This document shows positions 18,512-24,263 of a stretch of DNA of 64,000 bases, piece by piece. The position numbers and the translations under genes are program-made. The stretch spans positions 1-64,000 of the forward strand of contig CAAGLV010000077.1 in assembly GCA_900770875.1 (NCBI GenBank). The letters run 5' to 3'. This stretch comes from Flavobacteriales bacterium (GTDB lineage Bacteria; Bacteroidota; Bacteroidia; Flavobacteriales; Weeksellaceae). The notes under the pieces were generated by a model that saw only the letters and a program-made list of their open reading frames with translations, made no database searches and was not told the DNA's origin. Positions within the stretch are counted from its first letter, which is position 1. The number at the start of each line of letters is the position of its first letter.

Positions 18512-18579
18512 ATACAGTAGAAGGGCTCGAACCTTCGACCTCTATCGTCATAGCGCTCTCCCTACTGAGCTATACTGTA
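18512..18579 (-). tRNA. tRNA-like RNA with a collapsed anticodon loop
   Basis: Acceptor TACAGTA pairs perfectly with TACTGTA (7/7). U8-A9 are present. The D arm is GCTC-AGTAGGGA-GAGC with the GG pair and A21, then G26. The variable loop AGGTC and T arm GAAGG-TTCGAGC-CCTTC are normal. The anticodon arm is only 12 bases (CTATGACGATAG) instead of 17: a 4-bp stem around GACG. The anticodon itself is therefore missing. Total length is 68 with the discriminator and no encoded CCA. It has its own promoter (18602-18609) and terminator (18448-18482). It may be a pseudogene, but everything outside the anticodon arm is intact. Confidence 0.75.
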
Positions 18580-18601
18580 CATTACTTTTAAAAGAACTCC
18601 A

Positions 18602-18609
18602 CAAAGATA
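18602..18609 (-). promoter_or_regulatory. Promoter of the tRNA-like gene, TATCTTTG
   Basis: Exact TANNTTTG on the minus strand, 22 bases upstream of the tRNA-like gene, with TTG at 18628-18630 (spacing 18) at the edge of the H3 hairpin loop. Confidence 0.7.
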
Positions 18610-18612
18610 TAT

Positions 18613-18648
18613 AAAAAAAAACAACCACAAAATAAATTAGTAGTTGTT
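18613..18648 (-). terminator. Intrinsic terminator H3
   Basis: Minus-strand AACAACTAC - loop - GTGGTTGTT then TTTTTTTT. The U-G wobble again fits only the minus strand. It follows H4 closely, so it may be the second of two tandem terminators for the same short transcript. Confidence 0.8.
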
Positions 18649-18668
18649 CCAAAATGTAATTATAAAAT

Positions 18669-18697
18669 AAAAAAAAGCAACAACTGGAGAAAGTCGC
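18669..18697 (-). terminator. Weaker intrinsic terminator H4
   Basis: Minus-strand GCGAC - 11-base loop - GTTGC followed by TTTTTTTT. Only five pairs, one a G-U that fits the minus strand only. The arms are the same as the inner arms of H5, so H4 and H5 are probably related by duplication. Confidence 0.6.
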
Positions 18698-18715
18698 ATT
18701 CATCATTAGGCTTTT

Positions 18716-18723
18716 CAAATATA
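18716..18723 (-). promoter_or_regulatory. Promoter for small RNA unit, TATATTTG
   Basis: Exact TANNTTTG on the minus strand with TTG at 18743-18745 (spacing 19), inside the H5 hairpin loop. Confidence 0.65.
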
Positions 18724-18724
18724 A

Positions 18725-18762
18725 TTAAAAAATAATAGCAACCAAAATAAGTCGCTATTATT
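18725..18762 (-). terminator. Intrinsic terminator H5
   Basis: Twelve pairs on the minus strand (outer AATAATAGC with GCTATTATT, inner GAC with GTT), one G-U that fits only the minus strand, then TTTTTT. Strong. Confidence 0.85.
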
Positions 18763-18820
18763 CAAACTAAAACTTTAAATAGATGTAACATCAAATCATA
18801 GAACCAGCTAGGAAATCATT
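18725..18820 (-). ncRNA. Candidate small RNA (about 96 bases)
   Basis: Lies between the TATCTTTG element at 18827-18834 and terminator H5. It contains a short GATG-TTA-CATC hairpin and no useful reading frame. No family recognised. Ends are estimated. Confidence 0.4.
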
Positions 18821-18826
18821 ACACAA

Positions 18827-18834
18827 CAAAGATA
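18827..18834 (-). promoter_or_regulatory. Promoter-like TATCTTTG
   Basis: Exact TANNTTTG on the minus strand directly after the U-run of H6. The nearest TTG (18859-18861) is 24 bases upstream, a little farther than usual. Confidence 0.5.
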
Positions 18835-18837
18835 TAC

Positions 18838-18872
18838 AAAAAAAAAAGATAGCTGAAACAAATACAACTATC
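18838..18872 (-). terminator. Intrinsic terminator H6
   Basis: Minus-strand GATAGTTG - loop - CAGCTATC then ten T. A U-G pair fits only the minus strand. First terminator met by transcripts starting near 18953. Confidence 0.8.
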
Positions 18873-18959
18873 CTCAAATCTTAAAAAATATTTTTTTAAA
18901 AACATTTAAAACATGAAAGCACAAAAAAAAAACTAACACATAATTCAAATCCCGTTCAC

Positions 18960-18967
18960 CAAATATA
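18960..18967 (-). promoter_or_regulatory. Promoter-like TATATTTG at the head of the array
   Basis: Exact TANNTTTG on the minus strand. The nearest TTG (18983-18985) is 15 bases upstream, closer than usual. A transcript from here would reach H6 after about 115 bases. Confidence 0.4.
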
Positions 18968-19027
18968 TGAAAAATATTTTTACAAAAGGAAAACTTTTCC
19001 ATAAGATTTTTTTTATATATTTTTTTT

Positions 19028-19083
19028 GGCGAGGGGGGTGTATAGAGAATAGCCCCCGGCTGTTCTCGAATTTCCCCAAGCCA
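19028..19083. ncRNA. GC-rich structured RNA element of unknown class
   Basis: In an AT-rich region this island folds tightly. On the plus strand GGC pairs with GCC, GGGG with CCCC across an apposed GA/AA, and inside is a 9-bp hairpin GAGAATAGC - CCCCG - GCTGTTCTC. The C-rich loop could pair with the G-run as a pseudoknot. It is not a terminator: the T-run precedes it on the plus strand. It could be a 5' leader structure for the gene at 19172 or a stand-alone RNA. The strand is not certain. I could not match it to a known ribozyme or riboswitch. Confidence 0.5.
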
Positions 19084-19104
19084 CCCCTCTTTATATATAA
19101 AAAA

Positions 19105-19119
19105 TACACAAAAAATAAG
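19105..19119 (+). repeat. Leader repeat copy 1 (TACACAAAAAATAAG)
   Basis: First of five copies of a 15-base plus-strand leader sequence. It differs from the consensus in the last base and lies 53 bases upstream of the start at 19172. Confidence 0.5.
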
Positions 19120-19171
19120 AGAGCTTTAAATAAACTTAACCCAAGCTCATTAACTTATTAAATTAAAAATT

Positions 19172-19486
19172 ATGAAAAACGTAACATTCAAAGCAGTAAA
19201 ATTTGTAGGACAAACTATCCACACAACAGCAGTAGCAACACAAGTAATTTCTGAAGAAATTACTGGCTCAATAGGAGCTAAACTAGATCAAGGCAGTAAA
19301 GCTGAGATTATAGAGGATATGCGTAAAGTATCTGATAAGCGTGTTAATCAGAAACTTGCGTCAGTTAAGAAAGATTTAGCTTTCCTTAAAGAAGGTTTAT
19401 CTAAATTAAAAGCTGAGCGTGCCGCTCAAAAAGAACCTAAAAAAGAACCTAAAAAAGAAACTAAAAAAGAACCTAAAAAGAAATAA
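19172..19486 (+). CDS. Small charged protein with Lys/Glu/Pro tail
   Basis: 104 residues. It has a hydrophobic or amphipathic N-terminal part (residues 1-30), a helical Lys/Glu middle, and a low-complexity tail built of repeated KEPK. The layout resembles the C-terminal 107 residues encoded at 23939-24262 (short hydrophobic patch with QT/TT-A-V-T-E spacing, then a charged helix), so the two may be paralogues. It is the first plus-strand gene after the divergent junction and thus probably expressed early. Function unknown. Confidence 0.55.
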   Translation: MKNVTFKAVKFVGQTIHTTAVATQVISEEITGSIGAKLDQGSKAEIIEDMRKVSDKRVNQKLASVKKDLAFLKEGLSKLKAERAAQKEPKKEPKKETKKEPKKK

Positions 19487-19569
19487 TAACTATTAAATAC
19501 ACATAAAATGGAATATAAATAAAAAACATGGCAAGAAGAAGAAGTCTTAGAATTATTTGAATATTGATT

Positions 19570-19701
19570 ATGAAAAAGTCATTAGTCTTAGCAGTCTTTA
19601 TCTGCATAGTTGGAGCATTGTTTTCGTTAATGGTATTGCTATTCAACTTAGCAATGTTCCTATTCCAATTATACACAAATTACATTATCACACTTAAATA
19701 A
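19570..19701 (+). CDS. Possible 43-residue membrane peptide
   Basis: ATG at 19570 opens 43 codons giving MKKSL followed by about 30 almost purely hydrophobic residues (VLAVFICIVGALFSLMVLLF and on), then a short tail ending LK. One or two membrane segments with a basic N-terminus. Small phage membrane peptides can be holins, antiholins or superinfection factors, but nothing here shows which. Confidence 0.45.
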   Translation: MKKSLVLAVFICIVGALFSLMVLLFNLAMFLFQLYTNYIITLK

Positions 19702-19720
19702 CATTTAAAAACTAAAATAT

Positions 19721-19792
19721 ATGATCACTTCATTAATTATCATCCTTGTATTAAAAATAGCATTCTTTGTTTACTATGCTAACAAAGATTAA
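19721..19792 (+). CDS. Possible 23-residue membrane peptide
   Basis: ATG at 19721 with MITSLIIILVLKIAFFVYYA then NKD and stop. A single membrane segment. The stop codon lies inside the first strand of the hammerhead stem II, so ribosomes finishing here could affect folding. Very short, so only tentative. Confidence 0.3.
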   Translation: MITSLIIILVLKIAFFVYYANKD

Positions 19793-19865
19793 TAAAAACA
19801 TTCGAAACCTGCTACGGCAGGTCTATAGCCTTAAGCAAGCTATACTGATGAGATAGCTTATTAAT
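19788..19865 (+). ncRNA. Hammerhead self-cleaving ribozyme, type II
   Basis: All core bases are present in the permuted (open stem II) order. C19803-GAAA (19804-19807) leads into stem III ACCTGC-TACG-GCAGGT (19807-19822, closed by a stable UNCG-type loop). Then comes C19823, the cleavage site of a GUC triplet. Stem I is TATAGC-9-base loop-GCTATA (19824-19844). CTGATGA (19845-19851) follows, then G19852 pairing with C19803. Stem II continues with A-T, an internal loop, and eight further pairs ATTAATAA (19788-19795) with TTATTAAT (19858-19865). Cleavage would separate upstream RNA from the mRNA of the gene at 19880, leaving a 5'-OH end about 57 bases before its start. Confidence 0.9.
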
Positions 19866-19879
19866 TTAAAACCTCGACG

Positions 19880-20404
19880 ATGTACAGGTTAATCGCTACT
19901 ATTATTATGAATACTTCATTCAAATTACCAAACGTAGATGTTAAATATTCTAACATCATCATCAATCACAAGAATCGTACAGCTACTATAGATGTACAAA
20001 CAAGAAAGCATGGCAACAAACGCTGGTCTAAAGTAACAACTATTGAAGCTGTTGTTACAAAAGCTTTATTAGATTGGGCTATGCTTAAATTCAAAAGCTA
20101 TGACGGTAGCGAAACTACCGCATTCAAGCTATACTTAAAGAAACGTGGCATAGAGTTCTATCCAGGTATTCTTAGAACATTAACTTTCGAAAGCTATAAC
20201 TTATCGGAAGATTATCAAGAAAACCCTTTCAAGCTAGTGTATTACAACAATGGTAAACATACGCTTACTCTAGTTAACGTTAGACCTTTAATAAAGGATT
20301 CTAAAGGAAACTATCATAAGCCTGTCTACCAAAATAAAGAGGGGGAAATCAAAATGTCTTATTACTCTAAAAATAGCTTTAGAAGATTAGTTATTCAATC
20401 TTAA
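19880..20404 (+). CDS. Unidentified protein downstream of the hammerhead ribozyme
   Basis: 174 residues, basic, mixed alpha/beta. ATG at 19880; a second in-frame ATG nine codons later (MNTSFKLPNV) is equally possible. No motif recognised. Its mRNA would be cut by the hammerhead ribozyme just upstream. The 3' end overlaps the opposing winged-helix gene by 18 bases, so the two transcripts are antisense to each other at their ends. Confidence 0.5.
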   Translation: MYRLIATIIMNTSFKLPNVDVKYSNIIINHKNRTATIDVQTRKHGNKRWSKVTTIEAVVTKALLDWAMLKFKSYDGSETTAFKLYLKKRGIEFYPGILRTLTFESYNLSEDYQENPFKLVYYNNGKHTLTLVNVRPLIKDSKGNYHKPVYQNKEGEIKMSYYSKNSFRRLVIQS

Positions 20405-20797
20405 GCTTATATTATCATACTGATGACTCATACACATCTCTTGGAATGCGCATTCCTGTGTTTTACTCATCTTATTGATAAATCTAGGGTTAACTAAGTA
20501 GTTACTACTCCTATCTATCTTAGCTATCACCTTATGCTCTATAAAGAACTTTATAGCTGCATAATAGTTACTTCTCGCTCCTGATATACATTCAGGCGTT
20601 AACTCTATTGTCTGTGCCTCAACAAATCCCTTACGCGATTGAAGTAAGTTCATAAAGATATATAAATATAGATTCTTGATACTTGTACTCTGATTACAAA
20701 TATCTAAGTCCCTATGAAATTTATGATCAAAGTCTTTTATCATAATGTTATTTATCGTCAATTCATCGCTCATGTAAAGTGATATCAATTCTCGCAT
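20387..20797 (-). CDS. Winged-helix DNA-binding protein (regulator or RepL-like)
   Basis: 136 residues and the only minus-strand gene in the early region. The C-terminal half reads as a winged helix: LTPECISGARSNYYAAIKFFIEHKVIAKI, then the wing SNYLVNPRFINK, similar to plasmid RepL-type or small regulator domains where the wing carries Y-x-x-NP. It has its own promoter (TAGTTTTG, 20820-20827) and faces away from the early genes at 21186 onward. It may be a transcription switch acting on the intergenic region 20798-21185, or a replication initiator. The fold call is by eye. Confidence 0.55.
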   Translation of the reverse strand: MRELISLYMSDELTINNIMIKDFDHKFHRDLDICNQSTSIKNLYLYIFMNLLQSRKGFVEAQTIELTPECISGARSNYYAAIKFFIEHKVIAKIDRSSNYLVNPRFINKMSKTQECAFQEMCMSHQYDNISLRLNN

Positions 20798-20819
20798 TTT
20801 TGTATCAATTTTATTGAAG

Positions 20820-20827
20820 CAAAACTA
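20820..20827 (-). promoter_or_regulatory. Promoter of the winged-helix gene, TAGTTTTG
   Basis: Exact TANNTTTG on the minus strand, 22 bases upstream of the ATG at 20797, giving a short leader. Confidence 0.5.
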
Positions 20828-21039
20828 TGGAAAACTTTTCACTTTTTAACACTTTTTCAAAGTAAACATTTCTACACTTTCGATTTTTTGCCCTAGTATA
20901 GACTATTAGAGGGATACCTAGAGATTTATACTAAAATAGTTTATATATATAGTAATAATTATAGAAACTAATAAGAAAAATAAGACAAGAAAAGAGAGAG
21001 TGAATACACCCTACGGGGATAAAACTTTTGTGAAATAAT

Positions 21040-21047
21040 TACTTTTG
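21040..21047 (+). promoter_or_regulatory. Possible plus-strand promoter, TACTTTTG
   Basis: Exact TANNTTTG on the plus strand, 138 bases upstream of the gene at 21186. No well-spaced TTG upstream, so it is tentative. Confidence 0.3.
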
Positions 21048-21185
21048 TTAAATATATTATTTGAGGTTTAATTATATATTAATAATATCTGTTGAATATT
21101 GTTTTTAATGATTGTGTAAACTATTGTTAAAAAAAAATACGGATTATTAAGTTTATCTTAGCTGTATAATATATAATAATAAATT

Positions 21186-21668
21186 ATGAGTGGTATAGAA
21201 GAAATAGAGCGTACTGGTTTAAATGATTTAAGTAATCGTTGGAACACTATGAGTATAATAGGTGATAATGTATTCAGTTGTAGTTATGCTACTGATATGA
21301 GTGTATTGGTACCATTAGATAGTGTAGAGGTAGGAGATATAGTTAGTCATGCTAATATATCAGGAGTAGTAGAGACTGTAACATTAGGAAATGTAGGAGT
21401 AGATTTAGGTTTAAGTAGTATAGTAGTAAAGTATGCTGATCCTTATAATTACAAACCTGGTATAAATGATTACTATAAGAGGGTTGTATTTGTATTTGGT
21501 AAGTCTGCGATAGATTTGGGAGATTATGAATATCCTGTAAGTAGACAAGATCAATCACATGCTGTTTATGCAGATGTTAGTAGTTTACGAATACTAAAGC
21601 GTAGTACTGATACGTATAAGAATCATATAGAGAAGTTATTATTATATCAAGAAGATAGTAACAGGTAG
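21186..21668 (+). CDS. Unidentified protein, first gene of an early cluster
   Basis: 160 residues with a beta-rich middle (VPLDSVEVGDIVSHANISGVVETV). Codon choice is notably rich in GTA, TTA, AGT and ATA, similar to the next gene and unlike the later ones. A strong terminator follows. No family recognised. Confidence 0.5.
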   Translation: MSGIEEIERTGLNDLSNRWNTMSIIGDNVFSCSYATDMSVLVPLDSVEVGDIVSHANISGVVETVTLGNVGVDLGLSSIVVKYADPYNYKPGINDYYKRVVFVFGKSAIDLGDYEYPVSRQDQSHAVYADVSSLRILKRSTDTYKNHIEKLLLYQEDSNR

Positions 21669-21693
21669 TAAGATTTAAAGAATAAAAAAATAG

Positions 21694-21730
21694 GAGTATA
21701 AGCTTTATATGTTTATACTCTTTTTTTTTA
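21694..21730 (+). terminator. Intrinsic terminator, plus strand
   Basis: GAGTATAA - 11-base loop - TTATACTC with eight pairs, then ten T. It ends the single-gene unit at 21186-21668. Confidence 0.85.
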
Positions 21731-21766
21731 TGTATAAAAAAAAATTAACGAATAAAAATTAAAATT

Positions 21767-22174
21767 ATGTTAGATCATTTGGATAAGAGGCAAACAGGGG
21801 TTTGTTTAGGTTTAATTATGTTTCTTTTATTATTTGGAGGAGCACATATAACATCACATATACTATTTGGGATATTGATGTTTGTAGGATTAGTAGCATT
21901 AGTAGAGAATGTAGAATCTATCAAGAAGATAGTATATATGTCGAATAAGTTATTAGATGTAGGTATCTTCATAGCATCTATATTAGCTACGATATATATG
22001 GGAGTAACGATAACTGGAGCTGTAACAGTAGCATCAATTATATTTTCATTAGTGTATGCACCAATGATTAGAAATGAGCGTAAAGCTCAAGAGGAGATTA
22101 AAGATGAGATTAAGAAACAAAAGATTAATTCATTTAGATATAAATTAATTCGTAATAAACGTAAATTAAAATAA
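21767..22174 (+). CDS. Membrane protein with about four transmembrane segments
   Basis: 135 residues. Hydrophobic stretches near residues 12-25, 28-45, 64-80 and 82-100, then a highly basic cytoplasmic tail (RNERKAQEEIKDEIKKQK ... RNKRKLK). The topology could fit a holin, a superinfection-exclusion protein or a host-takeover factor. Position among early genes argues against a simple late lysis role. No family recognised. Confidence 0.55.
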   Translation: MLDHLDKRQTGVCLGLIMFLLLFGGAHITSHILFGILMFVGLVALVENVESIKKIVYMSNKLLDVGIFIASILATIYMGVTITGAVTVASIIFSLVYAPMIRNERKAQEEIKDEIKKQKINSFRYKLIRNKRKLK

Positions 22175-22175
22175 G

Positions 22176-22817
22176 ATGGAATCAAACATTAAAACAAGAT
22201 TAGAGATTAAAGCTTTAAGAAACGATTTAAAAGAACTTTTAATATCAAAACAACAACTTACAAGAGAGCAACAGATAAAGTTGCTTAAATTAGCTTTAAA
22301 TGACTATACTGACAATCTTTTATCAAATGATGAAAGTGTATTTGATTTATCACTTACACAATATCTTCATAAAACATTTGGAGCAAGAATTGAAGCTTGG
22401 ACTTTATTTAATGAATATATACCATGTAATTCATTAAAAATAAAAGCTTATAATTTAGATTACAGCCAACGTGAGTACAATAAAGAGTACATAGAGTTAA
22501 TTCTTAAATATTATTCAAATGACGGTGTTTTAAGAACGTATAGTGATTGGGTAGCTAGTGGAATAGATTTATTAGAATTTTTAGGAGAAACTGCAGAAGT
22601 AGATGAAAAGATATACTTAGACCAATTAGGAGTAGTTCCTCCAATACATACAGAATGGAGAGATGATGAATATATCTTTCAAGTAGGAGAAGCTGCATGT
22701 CTTAAACTTAATGTAGAATATAAAGATGAATTATTATATGCTACATTTAAACAATCAAACAATAAGTTTTACTTCATAGGATTACATCCAGAAGGATATA
22801 TTACTAATATTAAATAA
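22176..22817 (+). CDS. Unidentified protein, early cluster
   Basis: 213 residues, acidic. A helical N-terminal half (residues 1-130) is followed by an alpha/beta C-terminal part with VVPPIHTEWRDDEYIFQVG. It starts one base after the membrane-protein gene, so it is probably co-transcribed with it. No family recognised. Confidence 0.5.
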   Translation: MESNIKTRLEIKALRNDLKELLISKQQLTREQQIKLLKLALNDYTDNLLSNDESVFDLSLTQYLHKTFGARIEAWTLFNEYIPCNSLKIKAYNLDYSQREYNKEYIELILKYYSNDGVLRTYSDWVASGIDLLEFLGETAEVDEKIYLDQLGVVPPIHTEWRDDEYIFQVGEAACLKLNVEYKDELLYATFKQSNNKFYFIGLHPEGYITNIK

Positions 22818-22825
22818 TTCATAAA

Positions 22826-23245
22826 ATGAAAAGGAATACAATCAAACTTAATTTTATCCCAAAACTATGTATAGATTCTGTACAATACAGATTAGATATT
22901 TACGAAGTAATCTTGGATTACTTTCAAGAAAAAATGAATCAAAAGGATAATCGCTCGGCTTGGAGGAAATTCACAGACTTTATTTTCTTTAGAAAATTTG
23001 AGAAATATTATCCTGATATGCATAATACAAGTTTCATTAACATTATATCTAAATACTATGATAACTTCCCTTACATAAACGATGAGGATACTTACATCAA
23101 GTATTACTTACCAGAACTTGGAGAATCCGGAATACCATTTCAAAACAAATTAGAGTTTTATAATGATATCCACAGGATAAGAGCAGTTCAAGCTGCAAGA
23201 GATAAAGCTATTTTAGAACTTAAATCGATGAATAATCAAAATTAA
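22826..23245 (+). CDS. Unidentified protein, early cluster
   Basis: 139 residues, rich in Tyr, Phe, Asn and Lys and probably all-helical. It lies eight bases after its neighbour, same strand. No motif recognised. Confidence 0.45.
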   Translation: MKRNTIKLNFIPKLCIDSVQYRLDIYEVILDYFQEKMNQKDNRSAWRKFTDFIFFRKFEKYYPDMHNTSFINIISKYYDNFPYINDEDTYIKYYLPELGESGIPFQNKLEFYNDIHRIRAVQAARDKAILELKSMNNQN

Positions 23246-23250
23246 AACGT

Positions 23251-23643
23251 ATGCTTAAAAACGAAACTAAAGAAATTCTATACACTAAATTGATAGATTT
23301 CTTAAAAGATGAATCTAAAATGCAAAATGAGGTAGATATAATAACTAATGAGATTAAAAAAGTTAATAGCAATTTATCTTCTAATATAGACGATGTAGGT
23401 TTTTGCAGAATATTAGAAAAAATTGATTATTTATCGATAATAAAAAATGATTATAATTTAACGCCTTACGAGATTAGTTCTGATGATTTAAAATACGAAG
23501 GTCAAAGACATAGAATATTAAATGATTTAGGGCTTTCAAATCAAACAGGTAATTCTTATTGGTACTATAATTTCAACGAAAGATTAAAAGCAATAGAAAA
23601 TGCATATACTAGGTTTAAGAAGAATTGCTTCAGACAGAACTGA
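23251..23643 (+). CDS. Unidentified protein, early cluster
   Basis: 130 residues, acidic, helical at both ends. The last 44 bases overlap the start of the zinc-ribbon gene in another frame. No motif recognised. Confidence 0.45.
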   Translation: MLKNETKEILYTKLIDFLKDESKMQNEVDIITNEIKKVNSNLSSNIDDVGFCRILEKIDYLSIIKNDYNLTPYEISSDDLKYEGQRHRILNDLGLSNQTGNSYWYYNFNERLKAIENAYTRFKKNCFRQN

Positions 23644-24262
23644 AGAAAAATATCATATTGGAGAATGTAATCATTGTCGTAAGAAATCTACATTCACAGA
23701 ACACGGCTACTGCAATAACTGCGGTAGCCTTTTTTCATTAGGACAAGAAGTAAGCTATGATATCTACGAAACATTTAGAATAGGTAAATACGCTGAAACA
23801 TATTTAGAATTAGATTATGTACCAAGAATTCCTGATGAAATAATTAAAAACTTAACTAAAAAAGGAGAGCCTGCACCGGCTTATAAACCAAAAAATAATA
23901 CACAAAAAATAAATTCAAATCTTAAAAAACAAAATTTTATGAAAAAATCTATCAACACAATCGGAAACGGAATCGGAAACGGAATTTGTAAAGTATTAGG
24001 TGGAGCTCACCTTGTTGTTCAAACCTCAGCAGATTTAATTGTCGTTACAGAGGCTTTAATTAAAGAAAAGCAAACTGGTAAGGCTAAAGAGGAAACAATC
24101 AAAGAGCGTAAGCTTAAAACAGCAGAAACGCAAGTTAAAGTATGTTTAACTGCTATCGAAAAAGCTGAACAAGCAAAAGAGAAAACTAAAGAGCTTAAAA
24201 ATAGATTAACAAATATATTCACACCAGCTAATGTAGAAACTATCGAAATTGAAGCTAAGTAA
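23600..24262 (+). CDS. Zinc-ribbon protein fused to a small helical protein
   Basis: 220 residues. The N-terminal part has CNHC and CNNC pairs (residues ~23-42), a zinc ribbon. From about residue 100 the nucleotide sequence contains the TACACAAAAAATAAA leader (23899-23913) that elsewhere precedes start codons, here read through in frame as protein. It is followed by an ATG at 23939 that would start a 107-residue protein like the one at 19172. The simplest explanation is that a small indel removed the stop of a zinc-ribbon gene and fused it to the next gene. Both one long protein and two proteins are possible. Confidence 0.55.
   Translation: MHILGLRRIASDRTEEKYHIGECNHCRKKSTFTEHGYCNNCGSLFSLGQEVSYDIYETFRIGKYAETYLELDYVPRIPDEIIKNLTKKGEPAPAYKPKNNTQKINSNLKKQNFMKKSINTIGNGIGNGICKVLGGAHLVVQTSADLIVVTEALIKEKQTGKAKEETIKERKLKTAETQVKVCLTAIEKAEQAKEKTKELKNRLTNIFTPANVETIEIEAK
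23899..23913 (+). repeat. Leader repeat copy 2 (TACACAAAAAATAAA)
   Basis: Exact copy, located inside an open reading frame but 26 bases before the internal ATG at 23939, as if it were a former intergenic leader. Confidence 0.6.
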
Positions 24263-24263
24263 T

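Larger units (their letters stand above)
18613..18709 (-). ncRNA. Candidate small RNA (40-97 bases)
   Basis: Starts about 7 bases after TATATTTG (18716-18723) and ends at H4 (short form) or H3 (long form). No reading frame. The short form is little more than a leader plus a hairpin. No known family recognised. Confidence 0.4.
18287..19171. other. Gene-free region between divergent modules: small-RNA array and structured element
   Basis: This 885-base stretch separates the minus-strand late genes from the plus-strand early genes. I see no credible protein gene. It holds six minus-strand terminator hairpins (18344-18872), four exact TANNTTTG elements, one tRNA-like RNA, a GC-rich folded element (19028-19083) and one copy of the TACACAAAAAATAA leader (19105). 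The rest is poly-A/T-rich. Individual parts are listed separately. Confidence 0.8.
19487..19879 (+). other. Intergenic region with micro-ORFs and a hammerhead ribozyme
   Basis: 393 bases between larger genes. It contains two possible tiny membrane-peptide genes (19570-19701, 19721-19792), a hammerhead ribozyme (19788-19865) and the leader of the gene at 19880. No TANNTTTG promoter is seen on the plus strand, so transcription probably comes from upstream. Confidence 0.6.
20798..21185. promoter_or_regulatory. Divergent regulatory region
   Basis: 388 bases without a gene between the winged-helix gene (minus) and the gene at 21186 (plus). TAGTTTTG on the minus strand (20820-20827) and TACTTTTG on the plus strand (21040-21047) both match TANNTTTG. 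An imperfect inverted repeat around 20891-20913 (CCCTA ... TAGAGGG) could be an operator. The rest is poly-A/T-rich sequence without other structure that I can see. It could also hold an origin, but I see no iterons. Confidence 0.45.

Noticed and set aside
18942..18959. Sequence TTCAAATCCCGTTCACC resembling a tRNA 3' end or phage attachment site
   Set aside because: Only the T-loop and 3' half match, the 5' side of the T stem is absent, and no integrase gene is present in the window.
19028..19095. G-quadruplex or intrinsic terminator at the GC-rich island
   Set aside because: Neither strand has four regular G-runs, and the T-run precedes rather than follows the hairpin on the plus strand.
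18967..19161. 64-residue plus-strand open frame
   Set aside because: It reads through the T-runs and the GC-rich folded element, has an unnatural composition, and has no supporting signal.
20820..21180. Replication origin in the divergent gap
   Set aside because: No iterons or DnaA-box-like clusters were found; only promoters and one imperfect inverted repeat.
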